27,901 nucleotides of DNA from a virus, in the IMG/VR virus record IMGVR_UViG_3300021598_000241, positions 3,861 to 31,761 of that record, one strand, 5' to 3'. The position numbers were made by a program, and so were the translations under genes. This document shows positions 6,810 to 13,665 of the stretch, piece after piece (the first letter of the stretch is position 1; every line of letters starts with the position of its first letter). Under the pieces are notes generated by a model, which searched no databases, was not told the origin of the DNA, and saw only the letters and a list, made by a program, of their open reading frames with translations.

Positions 6810-7043
6810 ATGCTTAAATTTTATGAATACAAGGGCAAGCGTTTCGCACAAGAACACGGTAATCCCTTTGACAGAGGTTCCGCTGACAGTTGGTATCACA
6901 GAGAGCGTGATCCACATTGCTGGCCTGATGGCACTTATAATGGCACTAAGGTTGGAGCACAAGACATGACTGCGGATCAGCTTGAAGCATATCACGCAGG
7001 CTATGATTATAACGAAGAATTTGGTGGCAAGAAAGAATGGTAA
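6810..7043 (+). CDS. Hypothetical protein, 77 aa
   Basis: MLKFYEYKGKRFAQEHGNPF with a tryptophan-, tyrosine- and histidine-rich centre (SWYHRERDPHCWPDGTYNG) and an acidic helix. AGAGGG lies about 8 nt before the start. I do not recognise the family. It forms a single-gene cassette with its own promoter. Confidence 0.75.
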   Translation: MLKFYEYKGKRFAQEHGNPFDRGSADSWYHRERDPHCWPDGTYNGTKVGAQDMTADQLEAYHAGYDYNEEFGGKKEW

Positions 7044-7051
7044 AATAGAGG

Positions 7052-7080
7052 TTGACTGTGAAGGCAGTTGACACTATAAT
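7052..7080 (+). promoter_or_regulatory. Sigma-70 promoter (operon 7111-8286)
   Basis: TTGACT at 7052, 17-bp spacer, TATAAT at 7075. A second TTGACA-like stretch (7068) lies in the spacer. It drives five closely packed small genes. Confidence 0.85.
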
Positions 7081-7110
7081 ATACTTACACTGACACACAA
7101 GGAGAGCGAT

Positions 7111-7374
7111 ATGTTTACTGTTGAAATCTACAAATTGGACAAGCGAACCAAAAAAGGCGAGCGTTTGGTATCTAAGACAGACTACGATACAGACAACCTC
7201 TCCATGCTGGAGCATACTGTCAAGCATACATGGCGAGCAAGCCAAGGCTTCCGTTACAAAATTCACGAGACTTATGTAACTCGCACCAACCTAATGGGCG
7301 GTAAGGAGTTCAAAGAACGCTATGACACTCCTTACTATTGCTCTCCTTCATCTGAATCTTACTGGAGTATGTAA
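7111..7374 (+). CDS. Hypothetical protein, 87 aa (paralog of the 25799 gene)
   Basis: MFTVEIYKLDKRTKKGERLV, SMLEHTVKHTWR, GFRYKIHETYVTR, and the end YCSPSSESYWSM. It is about 70% identical over its full length to the protein at 25799-26062. A 35-nt block (7201-7235) coding for SMLEHTVKHTWR is identical at DNA level in both copies, although the flanks have diverged. Strong AAGGAG ribosome-binding site. First gene of a five-gene operon. Family and function unknown to me. Confidence 0.85.
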   Translation: MFTVEIYKLDKRTKKGERLVSKTDYDTDNLSMLEHTVKHTWRASQGFRYKIHETYVTRTNLMGGKEFKERYDTPYYCSPSSESYWSM

Positions 7375-7375
7375 A

Positions 7376-7606
7376 ATGGCTAAAACAATTTTTGAAACAT
7401 TCCCTGGCATTATGGTTCTTGACACTGAGCCTGTAATAATTCGTAATCCATTTTCTGGCGAAGAGTGTATGCTAGAGCCAGAGGCTGTGGCGGTTTATGA
7501 TTACCTAAAAGGTTGCGAACTGATGGGCGACTATGCTACACTTCGCAAGTGCTTGGATTGGTTCATGACGAATCACCCAGACGAATATATGACGCTGTTG
7601 GACTAA
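7376..7606 (+). CDS. Hypothetical protein, 76 aa
   Basis: I use the ATG at 7376 (MAKTIFETFPGIMVLDTEPV), which follows the previous stop by 1 bp, with GGAG upstream inside the preceding gene. It contains IRNPFSGEECMLEPEAVAVY and an amphipathic helix (TLRKCLDWFMTNHPDEY). I recall 'IRNPF(S/T)GE...L..EAVAVYD' as a recurring small phage protein without known function. Second gene of the operon. Confidence 0.75.
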   Translation: MAKTIFETFPGIMVLDTEPVIIRNPFSGEECMLEPEAVAVYDYLKGCELMGDYATLRKCLDWFMTNHPDEYMTLLD

Positions 7607-7625
7607 ATGTTGAAAGGAAAACAAA

Positions 7626-7817
7626 GTGGTTTTTGAGCTCTACGAAGTGTGGGCAGAAGATGACACGGGGCATCAAGAATTGATTGATACGACTAAAAGT
7701 CGTTCCCATGCAATGCAGTTGGCAGAACAAACGCTGGCGAGCGGATTATGGGTAATAGCCACCGTCTATCAGGAAACTGAAGACGGTGATTTAGAACTTG
7801 TGAAGGAATTTGTATAA
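7626..7817 (+). CDS. Hypothetical protein, 63 aa (GTG start)
   Basis: GTG at 7626 with AAAGGAAA 5-12 nt upstream. The protein MVFELYEVWAEDDTGHQELI then SHAMQLAEQTLASGLWVIAT has a beta-alpha-beta look (strand, helix with repeated Ala/Leu, strand). It ends TAATG, overlapping the next start by 1 bp, so translation is coupled. Function unknown. Confidence 0.7.
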   Translation: MVFELYEVWAEDDTGHQELIDTTKSRSHAMQLAEQTLASGLWVIATVYQETEDGDLELVKEFV

Positions 7818-8089
7818 TGGCAAAGATCGTTAAAGTAATGCACTCGGACCCAGGCCATGCGTGGCTGGCTGTGAAATTGAGCGAGATTGAAATGTTGGGC
7901 ATCCAAACAGAAATCAGCACCTACTCCTATGTCAAAGGCAAGACTGCCTACTTGGAGGAAGACTGTGATGCACCTAAGTTCATTCAAGCCATGCGAGCCA
8001 AGGGTATTGAGGTCGAAGTCAAAGACGGTGCTTGCCGCCCTCGTTCTCCAATTCGTTATTTCAAAATGTATTCTCCGGAAATTGTATGA
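7817..8089 (+). CDS. Hypothetical protein, 90 aa
   Basis: MAKIVKVMHSDPGHAWLAVK, with LGIQTEISTYSYVKGKTAYL, a DAPKFIQAM helix and a basic C-terminus (RPRSPIRYFKMY). The GHAWL(A)V..SE...LGI...IS.YSY..G...YLEED.D pattern is one I associate with small conserved phage/plasmid proteins of unknown role. It overlaps the previous gene (TAATG) and the next (ATGA). Confidence 0.75.
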   Translation: MAKIVKVMHSDPGHAWLAVKLSEIEMLGIQTEISTYSYVKGKTAYLEEDCDAPKFIQAMRAKGIEVEVKDGACRPRSPIRYFKMYSPEIV

Positions 8090-8286
8090 GCGATACAATT
8101 AAACTTGTAGGTCTAGTTGGCCTATTGATCCTGCTCATTGTATTCAGTCCGCTGATCACCCTCTGGGCATTGAATACTCTGTTCAACTTGGGTATCGCCT
8201 ACACCATTTGGACCTGGCTTGCAACTGCATGGTTGAGTCTGGTTACCTTTGGGTCAGTGACATCAGCAATTAGCAAAAAGAATTGA
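8086..8286 (+). CDS. Small membrane protein, 66 aa
   Basis: I use the ATG at 8086 (MSDTIKLVGLVGLLILLIVF), which overlaps the preceding TGA by ATGA. Two hydrophobic segments, about residues 6-32 and 38-60, predict an inner-membrane hairpin protein, with a Lys-Lys-Asn tail. Last gene of the operon that starts at 7111. Function unknown. Confidence 0.75.
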   Translation: MSDTIKLVGLVGLLILLIVFSPLITLWALNTLFNLGIAYTIWTWLATAWLSLVTFGSVTSAISKKN

Positions 8287-8297
8287 GTAGATTAAGG

Positions 8298-8325
8298 TTG
8301 ACAGAAATGCTGTGTGCTGTATAAT
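8298..8325 (+). promoter_or_regulatory. Sigma-70 promoter (RNA ligase operon)
   Basis: TTGACA at 8298, 16-bp spacer, TATAAT at 8320. It drives the RNA ligase gene and the four small genes that follow. Confidence 0.85.
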
Positions 8326-8358
8326 ACAGGCATAGAACAACTGTTTTAAGGAATAAAA

Positions 8359-9387
8359 ATGCGTAAGATGGCAACTTTGCGTCGAATTGACGCTGTCAAT
8401 CCTATCCCAGATGCTGACGCTATTGAAGTGGCGTCTGTAGGCGGCTGGCGTGTGGTTACTAAAAAGGGCGAGTTCGCTCCTGGTGACTTGGCCATCTACT
8501 GCGAAATTGACTCTTGGATTCCTCACGAGTTGGCTCCATTCCTATCTAAGGGCACTGAGCCTCGTGAATACGGCGGAGTTAAAGGCGAGCGTCTACGAAC
8601 TGTTAAACTGCGTGGTCAAGTATCGCAAGGTTTACTGTTGCCGCTGGGCATTGGTGTGTATGACGTTAATGCTGATCTAGGTGAAGGCTCAGATGTTTCT
8701 GAACGCCTAAACATTCAGAAATGGGAAGCTCCTATTCCGGCTCAGTTGGCAGGTGAAGTGCGTGGCGTGTTTCCAGGCTTTATCCCCAAGACGGATCAAG
8801 AGCGTATCCAGAACCTTACTGCTGAATTTGCTGACTGGACTGAGCGTAAGCTACACTGGGAAGTGACTGAGAAGTTGGACGGTTCGTCAATGACTGTTTA
8901 TGTGTTTGACGAAGACGAAGGTGTTTGCTCACGCAACCTAAACCTGCGTGAAACACCAGGCAACTCACTGTGGACTGTGGCACGGCGCAATGACTTGATT
9001 GGCAAGATCCGTTCTACTGGACAGAACCTTGCGTTTCAAGGCGAGCTGATTGGTGAAGGCATCCAAGGTAACCCTTACAAGATCAAGGGCCAAGAGTTCT
9101 ACCTCTTTGACATCTATGACATTGGTGCAGGCCGTTACTTGCTTCCGCTTGAAAGGCAGGCCCTTGCGGCTCGTCTGCGAGTGCTGTGTGTTCCAACGGT
9201 CGCGGCTCATGCTAACCCCTACGATACTTTGGGCATTGCAGACATTGCTCAAATGTTAAAGTTTGCAGAAGGCAAGTCGACACTGATGAACACTACTGAA
9301 CGCGAAGGATTGGTGTTCAAGGGTCACGAAGAGGCTGTATCGTTCAAAGCTATTTCAAACAAGTTTCTACTCAAAGGTGGCAACTAA
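8359..9387 (+). CDS. RNA ligase, DRB0094/Rnl5-like family
   Basis: 342 aa. ATP-dependent RNA ligases seal nicked RNA through a lysyl-AMP intermediate; in phages they typically repair tRNAs cut by host defences. The nucleotidyltransferase core is visible: motif I EKLDGSS with the adenylated lysine K172, motif III region LAFQGELIGEG, motif IV REGLVFKG (315-322), and motif V SFKAISNKFLLK (K330, K335). The N-terminal part (MATLRRIDAVNPIPDADAIE, RTVKLRGQVSQGLLLPL) is the OB-fold-like region typical of the DRB0094 family rather than T4 Rnl1. AAGGA precedes the ATG at 8359; a second in-frame ATG at 8368 is possible. First gene of an operon ending at 10378. The tRNA genes at 22258-22505 are possible partners, by inference. 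Confidence 0.92.
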   Translation: MRKMATLRRIDAVNPIPDADAIEVASVGGWRVVTKKGEFAPGDLAIYCEIDSWIPHELAPFLSKGTEPREYGGVKGERLRTVKLRGQVSQGLLLPLGIGVYDVNADLGEGSDVSERLNIQKWEAPIPAQLAGEVRGVFPGFIPKTDQERIQNLTAEFADWTERKLHWEVTEKLDGSSMTVYVFDEDEGVCSRNLNLRETPGNSLWTVARRNDLIGKIRSTGQNLAFQGELIGEGIQGNPYKIKGQEFYLFDIYDIGAGRYLLPLERQALAARLRVLCVPTVAAHANPYDTLGIADIAQMLKFAEGKSTLMNTTEREGLVFKGHEEAVSFKAISNKFLLKGGN

Positions 9388-9593
9388 TGGCAATGAAGTA
9401 TATCAAGCCTAGTAAAATGAACTACCCACTTGAGTTAAGTGAGTCTGATATCAAACGCATCAATGCGGTGATACAAGGCAAGCTGGCTCAAAAGTGGGTT
9501 AGTTTTGAAGAGATTGAGGCATATCATGACTTGCTTTATGATGAGATTGCCGCTAAAATACAAACACACGAGGGCAGTCTTGCCCTACAATAA
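9387..9593 (+). CDS. Hypothetical protein, 68 aa
   Basis: MAMKYIKPSKMNYPLELSES followed by two helices (DIKRINAVIQGKLAQKWVSF, EIEAYHDLLYDEIAAKI). The start overlaps the RNA ligase stop (TAATG); a second ATG lies two codons later. Function unknown. Confidence 0.7.
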   Translation: MAMKYIKPSKMNYPLELSESDIKRINAVIQGKLAQKWVSFEEIEAYHDLLYDEIAAKIQTHEGSLALQ

Positions 9594-9600
9594 GGACACA

Positions 9601-9762
9601 ATGAAAAATTCTCGTTTTAGACATTGGCTCAATGAGAAATGGTTTGAGCACAAAGACGAAGTCTTATTGTATGGCGGCGAACCTTTTGCAGATTCAGGTG
9701 CATATTTTAGAAAATACAAATGGTGGCTCAAATCCATTTATCGACGAGAACATAAAAGATGA
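9601..9762 (+). CDS. Small basic hypothetical protein, 53 aa
   Basis: I use the ATG at 9601 (MKNSRFRHWLNEKWFEHKDE) with AAGGA 5 nt upstream; the longer frame from 9505 overlaps the previous gene too far. Trp/Lys/Arg-rich, ending IYRREHKR. Its TGA overlaps the ATG of the next gene. Function unknown. Confidence 0.65.
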   Translation: MKNSRFRHWLNEKWFEHKDEVLLYGGEPFADSGAYFRKYKWWLKSIYRREHKR

Positions 9763-9956
9763 TGGATGACACAACACTTTGGTTTTTTGGTTCGTATGTG
9801 GTAGGCAGTGTAGTAGGGTTGATATTTGGCTATGCGGCCGGTGCCCGCAACGCTATCAGCACGACCATTGATCAATTAGTAAAAAACGGTTTTCTCCGAC
9901 ACCGTAAAAACAAAGACGGTGATATTGAAATTCTTAAACTTAACCAAGAGGACTGA
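9759..9956 (+). CDS. Small single-span membrane protein, 65 aa
   Basis: One membrane segment (about residues 7-28, WFFGSYVVGSVVGLIFGYAA), then a cytoplasmic part with DQLVKNGFLRHRKNKDGDIE, which reads like a short hinge and beta hairpin. Starts inside the preceding stop (ATGA). I recall similar 60-70 aa phage proteins ending 'FLR.....G..EI...'; function unknown. Confidence 0.7.
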   Translation: MMDDTTLWFFGSYVVGSVVGLIFGYAAGARNAISTTIDQLVKNGFLRHRKNKDGDIEILKLNQED

Positions 9957-9958
9957 CC

Positions 9959-10378
9959 ATGTTTGACGAAGTAAAAAGCACAGAAGACAAGATCGAATTT
10001 TATAAACGAGATATCGATAATCCACACTCAGTGAACGGATTCCGAGGCACTTGGAACTTTTCAGATCATACTCTGATTCCAAATACCCTATACGGATTTA
10101 TTACTCGATATTTTGGCCAAGCCAAACTGCGTCGAATTCCGTTGGATCGTATCAACCAGATTATGAACGAAGTCTGGGAAGGCCCAGGTTCTTTGGAAAA
10201 ACTATTCCGTATGGAATTGGAGATGCGCCAGTCTGGCAAGCTGATCAAATTTGATTCGAACGATTTCAAAGACAAGAAGAAAGCGGACGAAGAAGAAGAA
10301 CTTGACATTCCTTTGAGTATGTTTGGCAACGAAGATTTGGAAGTGGGCAATTTTGAAAAAGAAATTGACGACAACTAA
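9959..10378 (+). CDS. Hypothetical acidic protein, 139 aa
   Basis: MFDEVKSTEDKIEFYKRDID, an aromatic-rich centre (GFRGTWNFSDHTLIPNTLYG) and a charged C-terminal third dominated by Asp/Glu/Lys (DFKDKKKADEEEELDIPLSM). The tail could mediate protein contacts or mimic nucleic acid; that is speculation. Last gene of the RNA ligase operon, 2 bp after the preceding stop. Confidence 0.75.
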   Translation: MFDEVKSTEDKIEFYKRDIDNPHSVNGFRGTWNFSDHTLIPNTLYGFITRYFGQAKLRRIPLDRINQIMNEVWEGPGSLEKLFRMELEMRQSGKLIKFDSNDFKDKKKADEEEELDIPLSMFGNEDLEVGNFEKEIDDN

Positions 10379-10394
10379 TTTGGTAAAATAGTGG

Positions 10395-10423
10395 TTGACA
10401 TCCTTGGTGATTGAGACTATAAT
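10395..10423 (+). promoter_or_regulatory. Sigma-70 promoter
   Basis: TTGACA at 10395, 17-bp spacer, TATAAT at 10418. It opens the cluster 10460-11509. The predicted +1 coincides with an in-frame ATG at 10430. Confidence 0.88.
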
Positions 10424-10459
10424 TATACTATGTTCAACAGTAAAAGAGAAGGGCATTTT

Positions 10460-10750
10460 ATGAGCAATTTAGTTACCCGTGCAGTCGAACTTATCTACCA
10501 AATGGATAATGCACAGATCAACGAAGTTATCGAGGCAGTCAAACTCAAACGTCAGCATCTAGCTCGTCAGGCGACTCGTGCAGTCATCCTAGGCGACATG
10601 GTTGAATTTGATGCTCGAGGACGCACGGTTGTGGGCAAGGTGACCAAGGTCAACCAAAAAACTCTCCAGGTCCGCGAAGACCGCGGTGGACTTGTTTCTA
10701 CCAATTGGAAAGTTACTGCAAGTCTTGTTCGTAAGGTAGAGCTGGTTTGA
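10460..10750 (+). CDS. Small KOW/SH3-like conserved protein, 96 aa
   Basis: I use the ATG at 10460 (MSNLVTRAVELIYQMDNAQI) because AGAAGGG lies 7 nt upstream; the in-frame ATG at 10430 falls at the predicted +1 and could give a 106-aa leaderless form. An N-terminal helix (INEVIEAVKLKRQHLARQAT) is followed by a likely small beta-barrel (LGDMVEFDARGRTVVGKVTK, TNWKVTASLVRKVELV) of the kind found in RNA-binding KOW/SH3-type domains. Similar small proteins are common in phages. Nucleic-acid binding is inferred. Confidence 0.75.
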   Translation: MSNLVTRAVELIYQMDNAQINEVIEAVKLKRQHLARQATRAVILGDMVEFDARGRTVVGKVTKVNQKTLQVREDRGGLVSTNWKVTASLVRKVELV

Positions 10751-10752
10751 GC

Positions 10753-10956
10753 ATGGGTCCATATTCAGAACTCCGGCAGGCAGAACGCAGACATAGAATT
10801 CTGCAGATACTTGCCAATCCTTCGTTAAAAGAGGATGCTCGGCGTATCTGGACCCTGCATCTTGCAAGGCTTGCGACTTCAGAAGAGCAATACAATGCTC
10901 GGGTCCAGGCCACTTATTCAAAAATGATACTTGATAAAGACTTTGGAGATGAATAA
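10753..10956 (+). CDS. Hypothetical helical protein, 67 aa
   Basis: MGPYSELRQAERRHRILQIL and KEDARRIWTLHLARLATSEE predict an all-helical, basic protein. The start could be ATG 10753 or the TTG at 10747 overlapping the previous stop. It ends TAATG, overlapping the SWIM-domain gene by 1 bp, so the two are coupled. Function unknown. Confidence 0.65.
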   Translation: MGPYSELRQAERRHRILQILANPSLKEDARRIWTLHLARLATSEEQYNARVQATYSKMILDKDFGDE

Positions 10957-11297
10957 TGGAGGCTGTGCGTGAAGTCACTGTTTGGAAAGTGGAATACAAG
11001 ACCCCCAACCACGACTACCTACTCGACGGGGATCGAGTGGTTGCCTACAGGCCTTGGGGCACAGGCGACATCATCCCCTGCTCGGGCAAGCTCAAAATTA
11101 ATCGCAGAGGCCGAAAGTTCATCAAGTTGGTTCCCAGCCCGTTCGAAGAATTTGATAAAAAAGAAAAACAGCCAATGGTGGTAGAAGTCAAAGGTAGCAA
11201 GGGTAATTCTTACTTCGTTAATCTAGAGGAAAAGACCTGCACCTGCCCTGGCTATACTTTCCGTGGCGCTTGTAAACACATTCAGGAGGTAGCATGA
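10956..11297 (+). CDS. SWIM zinc-finger protein, 113 aa
   Basis: The C-terminus holds a SWIM motif, CxCx8CxH: C95-T-C97, then C106-K-H108 in FVNLEEKTCTCPGYTFRGAC followed by KHI. SWIM fingers bind zinc and contact DNA or proteins, and occur in transposases, helicases and recombination mediators. The N-terminal 65 residues (WKVEYKTPNHDYLLDGDRVV) form a separate beta-rich part that I cannot assign. A stand-alone 113-aa SWIM protein is short. It is linked by overlaps to both neighbours (TAATG, ATGA) in an operon of small genes. Confidence 0.82.
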   Translation: MEAVREVTVWKVEYKTPNHDYLLDGDRVVAYRPWGTGDIIPCSGKLKINRRGRKFIKLVPSPFEEFDKKEKQPMVVEVKGSKGNSYFVNLEEKTCTCPGYTFRGACKHIQEVA

Positions 11298-11509
11298 GCG
11301 GATGGCACAGTAAAAAGGCAATGTCTAACCTTAGATTCAGCTGGACTCAGCCCTACTCGATTCAGCCTATTCAATATAGCCCTGTAAGCAAAGAAATGGC
11401 TGTTATCGAAGCTATTGATTGTTTGGTAGAATCGGGGTTGACACATCCACTCGCAGACTCTATAATTAAACGCATCACTAACAACTCTAGGAGTAATCCA
11501 AATGTTTAA
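11294..11509 (+). CDS. Hypothetical protein, 71 aa, with an internal promoter at its 3' end
   Basis: MSGWHSKKAMSNLRFSWTQP then SKEMAVIEAIDCLVESGLTH. The ATG overlaps the SWIM gene stop (ATGA). A consensus promoter (11438-11466) is written into its last 24 codons, and the 43-aa membrane-protein gene begins inside it. The C-terminal residues (ADSIIKRITNNSRSNPNV) may therefore be shaped by the promoter rather than by function. Family unknown. Confidence 0.65.
   Translation: MSGWHSKKAMSNLRFSWTQPYSIQPIQYSPVSKEMAVIEAIDCLVESGLTHPLADSIIKRITNNSRSNPNV
11438..11466 (+). promoter_or_regulatory. Sigma-70 promoter inside a coding region
   Basis: TTGACA at 11438, 17-bp spacer, TATAAT at 11461, within the 3' part of the 71-aa gene. 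It drives the membrane-protein cluster from 11502. Confidence 0.85.
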
Positions 11510-11633
11510 ATTCATTGCTGGTATTGTTGTCACCCTTGCTGTGCTGTATCCTGTGGTAACCAAAGAGGTATTTGGTACTGCTGTAGATGTAACCAATTCT
11601 ACTGTAATCAGTGTAATGGAGAAGGCTAAATGA
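11502..11633 (+). CDS. Single-span membrane microprotein, 43 aa
   Basis: Encodes MFKFIAGIVVTLAVLYPVVT then KEVFGTAVDVTNSTVISVME: one membrane helix (about residues 4-20) and a short amphipathic tail. TAGGAG lies 7 nt before the ATG, and a strong promoter stands 36 bp upstream. I recall similar 40-45 aa phage proteins with the same 'FI.G.VV...LYP.VT' start. It ends ATGA, overlapping the next membrane-protein gene. Confidence 0.75.
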   Translation: MFKFIAGIVVTLAVLYPVVTKEVFGTAVDVTNSTVISVMEKAK

Positions 11634-11902
11634 TTAAGAGTTCTACTGTATTCAAAAGAATGGTCTCTAAGAATTGGCGGCCTTTTGCAGGAGCGGCTCT
11701 GTTCGTTGCTGCCTTAACTGTTGCAAGTCGTCTTGCAGAACATATGTTTGGGTATGATGCGTTCACCGTTTATTGGTCTTTGGCATTTGTCTGCTTTGTT
11801 GGATTCGCACTCAAGTGGAGTTACGATTGGAACAAGCTAGAGATTCAACATGAGCAAGATCGAATACTGCGAGACCTAGGAAAACAAAATGATAAAAATT
11901 GA
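11630..11902 (+). CDS. Two-span membrane protein, 90 aa
   Basis: Basic N-terminus (MIKSSTVFKRMVSKNWRPF), two membrane helices (about residues 19-38 and 46-64), and a charged cytoplasmic helix (KLEIQHEQDRILRDLGKQND). The start overlaps the preceding stop as ATGA, and the 3' end overlaps the next gene by 14 bp. Function unknown. Confidence 0.72.
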   Translation: MIKSSTVFKRMVSKNWRPFAGAALFVAALTVASRLAEHMFGYDAFTVYWSLAFVCFVGFALKWSYDWNKLEIQHEQDRILRDLGKQNDKN

Positions 11903-12113
11903 AGATGTTGTTGCAGGCAAGAGTTATGCCTGCAAATTTAGAATTCCTGGTCCAGGTGCCTATGAGGGCATTGGTGTGATCGTACAAAGAGATCTAACAA
12001 ATAAAATGGTTCGGTTGGTCGACAAAGATACCCTTATGGGTTTCGCTGTTTCTTTTGATGATATATGGGATGTTGATGATGTCGTCTGGACCAATACTCC
12101 GCAAGAGCCCTGA
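11889..12113 (+). CDS. Hypothetical beta-rich protein, 74 aa
   Basis: MIKIEDVVAGKSYACKFRIP, GIGVIVQRDLTNKMVRLVDK and DIWDVDDVVWTNTPQEP suggest a compact SH3-like beta fold. GGAAAA lies upstream within the previous gene. The 3' end overlaps the following gene. Function unknown. Confidence 0.7.
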   Translation: MIKIEDVVAGKSYACKFRIPGPGAYEGIGVIVQRDLTNKMVRLVDKDTLMGFAVSFDDIWDVDDVVWTNTPQEP

Positions 12114-12594
12114 TCGCTACACCTTTCAAATTGAGGCTTACAAAGAACGCAAGGCTCAAGAAGGCAAGACTGCTGACAACGACGATAACACTCGTGCCAT
12201 GACAGAGTTTTATGCTTCCTTTGCGAAGCGTGACGAAGATAATGAAGCTGACCCCAAATGGCGCAAGAACAACCTTGAGTGGGATCTTCGCACCTCGGAT
12301 AAACTCTGTGCCAAAGTCCTAGACGATGTGTATGCTGGCAAGCTCTACTCTGCTCTGTGCAACACTGATTGGATTCCTATTGAGGTAATCCCTTTACTGC
12401 GACAAGACCCTGACAAAGATATGTGGTCCTGCTCTTGGCGCTATGCCGGAGGCATCGTTGCTCATATGCGTGAGAAAGGTGATTACATGGATTGGTACTG
12501 TCACGGCATGGAGGGTTTCATTGACCCTGAGATCGCGGCAGATTTAAAAGAACTAGGTTGGCAAGGTGTCGACAGTGAAGGAGTATGGGCATAA
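12076..12594 (+). CDS. Conserved hypothetical protein, 172 aa
   Basis: Tandem ATGs at 12076/12079 are the likeliest starts; an earlier TTG at 12055 is possible. The protein is rich in charged and aromatic residues, with RYTFQIEAYKERKAQEGKTA, EWDLRTSDKLCAKVLDDVYA, MWSCSWRYAGGIVAHMREKG and YMDWYCHGMEG. I recall this as a recurring family in large aquatic phages, without a known activity. It ends TAATG against the next gene. The long overlap with the previous gene (38 bp) leaves the exact start uncertain. Confidence 0.75.
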   Translation: MMSSGPILRKSPDRYTFQIEAYKERKAQEGKTADNDDNTRAMTEFYASFAKRDEDNEADPKWRKNNLEWDLRTSDKLCAKVLDDVYAGKLYSALCNTDWIPIEVIPLLRQDPDKDMWSCSWRYAGGIVAHMREKGDYMDWYCHGMEGFIDPEIAADLKELGWQGVDSEGVWA

Positions 12595-12989
12595 TGGATA
12601 TTGGACCTTACAGTAGAAAACAGGTAATGACCACTTTTGTTCAGTGGGATGTGCCCAAAGAATATGCAGACCCGTTTTACAATTATCTTGTCTATGGGTA
12701 TTCACCCGGTGGCTTTTTCACTTCTGTGCTAGCCAACGATTGGAGTGGGGCAGTCATGCGTTCGCATCCGTCCAACACTATTGAAGCTCTCAAAGCGATC
12801 ACAGGTTGGATTAGAGATTATATTCCTAGCCAGGCTCGAGGCAGCTATCCAGCTGTGGAGCATTGGTGTCGACTAGACTCGGACACACGGACAAAGATAC
12901 TGTTAGAACATAATCTTATCCTGCCCTCTAAGACAGAAGTGTTCAAAGCACTCAAAGGCGAATCAGCCAATGATCCGTTTTTATATTAA
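12594..12989 (+). CDS. Conserved hypothetical protein, 131 aa
   Basis: I use the ATG at 12594 (MDIGPYSRKQVMTTFVQWDV), overlapping the previous TAA. Contains YGYSPGGFFTSVLANDWSGA, a SNTIEALKAITGWIRDYIPS helix and a C-terminal SKTEVFKALKGES. A recurring phage family of unknown role, probably co-expressed with the 172-aa protein before it. Confidence 0.75.
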   Translation: MDIGPYSRKQVMTTFVQWDVPKEYADPFYNYLVYGYSPGGFFTSVLANDWSGAVMRSHPSNTIEALKAITGWIRDYIPSQARGSYPAVEHWCRLDSDTRTKILLEHNLILPSKTEVFKALKGESANDPFLY

Positions 12990-13026
12990 AATGAACAAAC
13001 AAATAGAGTAATGTGTTCAATTAGTA

Positions 13027-13055
13027 TTGCATTATATTTCTAGTTATAGTATAAT
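13027..13055 (+). promoter_or_regulatory. Sigma-70 promoter (HTH gene)
   Basis: TTGCAT at 13027, 17-bp spacer, TATAAT at 13050. A 5-bp inverted repeat TGCGA...TCGCA (13065-13080) starts about 10 bp after the -10 box and could be an operator or leader hairpin. Confidence 0.75.
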
Positions 13056-13110
13056 AGATTGTAATGCGATAGGTTTCGCAGACAATTCTAACTTGAAAGA
13101 GGCTAATAAA

Positions 13111-13392
13111 ATGAAAAGATTTAATCCAGAAACTAAAACCTACAAGGTTTTCAACGCACTTTACAATGGCGAAGCTCTTACTGCCGCTCAGGCTCGTAAG
13201 CGTTTTGGTGTTGGCAACTTGAGTGCTGAAGTATCACGCATCCGTCACAACGGTTATGCTGTATATGGCAATCAGCGTGTCGCAGGCAACGGCGTTACCG
13301 TTACTGAATACGAGATGGGTCGTCCTTCACGCGAGATCGTTGCTCTTGGCTACAAGGCCAAAGCCGCTGGTCTTACACTAGACACTATCTAA
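13111..13392 (+). CDS. Small helix-turn-helix protein, 93 aa
   Basis: I use the ATG at 13111 with AAAGAGG 8 nt upstream. Residues about 8-55 (TYKVFNALYNGEALTAAQAR, then KRFGVGNLSAEVSRIRHNGY, then AVYGNQRV) read as a winged helix: recognition helix around NLSAEVSRIRHNG and a wing YAVYGNQR. The remainder (VTEYEMGRPSREIVALGYKA) is basic. It probably binds DNA as a transcription regulator or recombination accessory factor. It is monocistronic, with its own promoter and a strong terminator right after it, and the inverted repeat at 13065-13080 is a candidate self-binding site. Confidence 0.8.
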   Translation: MKRFNPETKTYKVFNALYNGEALTAAQARKRFGVGNLSAEVSRIRHNGYAVYGNQRVAGNGVTVTEYEMGRPSREIVALGYKAKAAGLTLDTI

Positions 13393-13411
13393 ACCCTAAA
13401 AAGGTTATGAC

Positions 13412-13447
13412 AGGGTGTGTTGTATTCGTGCAACACACCTTTTCTTT
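13412..13447 (+). terminator. Rho-independent terminator
   Basis: GGTGTGTTG (13414-13422) pairs perfectly with CAACACACC (13431-13439) around an 8-nt loop, followed by a T-rich tract TTTTCTTTT. It ends the HTH-gene transcript. Confidence 0.88.
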
Positions 13448-13461
13448 TGGCTAAAAAATGG

Positions 13462-13489
13462 TTGACATATAGCCTAGTGATGCTATAAT
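13462..13489 (+). promoter_or_regulatory. Sigma-70 promoter
   Basis: TTGACA at 13462, 16-bp spacer, TATAAT at 13484. It drives the 49-aa and 75-aa genes. Confidence 0.85.
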
Positions 13490-13514
13490 AGTTCTATATT
13501 GAGGAGCAAGGACT

Positions 13515-13664
13515 ATGAAGATCACAATTAAATTGAAGCAACCAAAACAACGCAATCTTATTGCTCGTGCCGTTTTGGACCCAAACAGCGTGTTTCGTCC
13601 AAAGAGCGAACGAGATCGTACCAAATACAATCGCAAAGCCAAACACCCCAACAAGGAGCAATGA
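13515..13664 (+). CDS. Small basic protein, 49 aa
   Basis: Encodes MKITIKLKQPKQRNLIARAV, then FRPKSERDRTKYNRKAKHPN. Very rich in Lys/Arg. A GAGGAG ribosome-binding site is present. I recall the ending 'RDRTKYNRK.KH' from many phage genomes as a short conserved protein, probably binding nucleic acid. Its last codons supply AAGGAG for the next gene, 1 bp downstream. Confidence 0.78.
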   Translation: MKITIKLKQPKQRNLIARAVLDPNSVFRPKSERDRTKYNRKAKHPNKEQ

Positions 13665-13665
13665 A

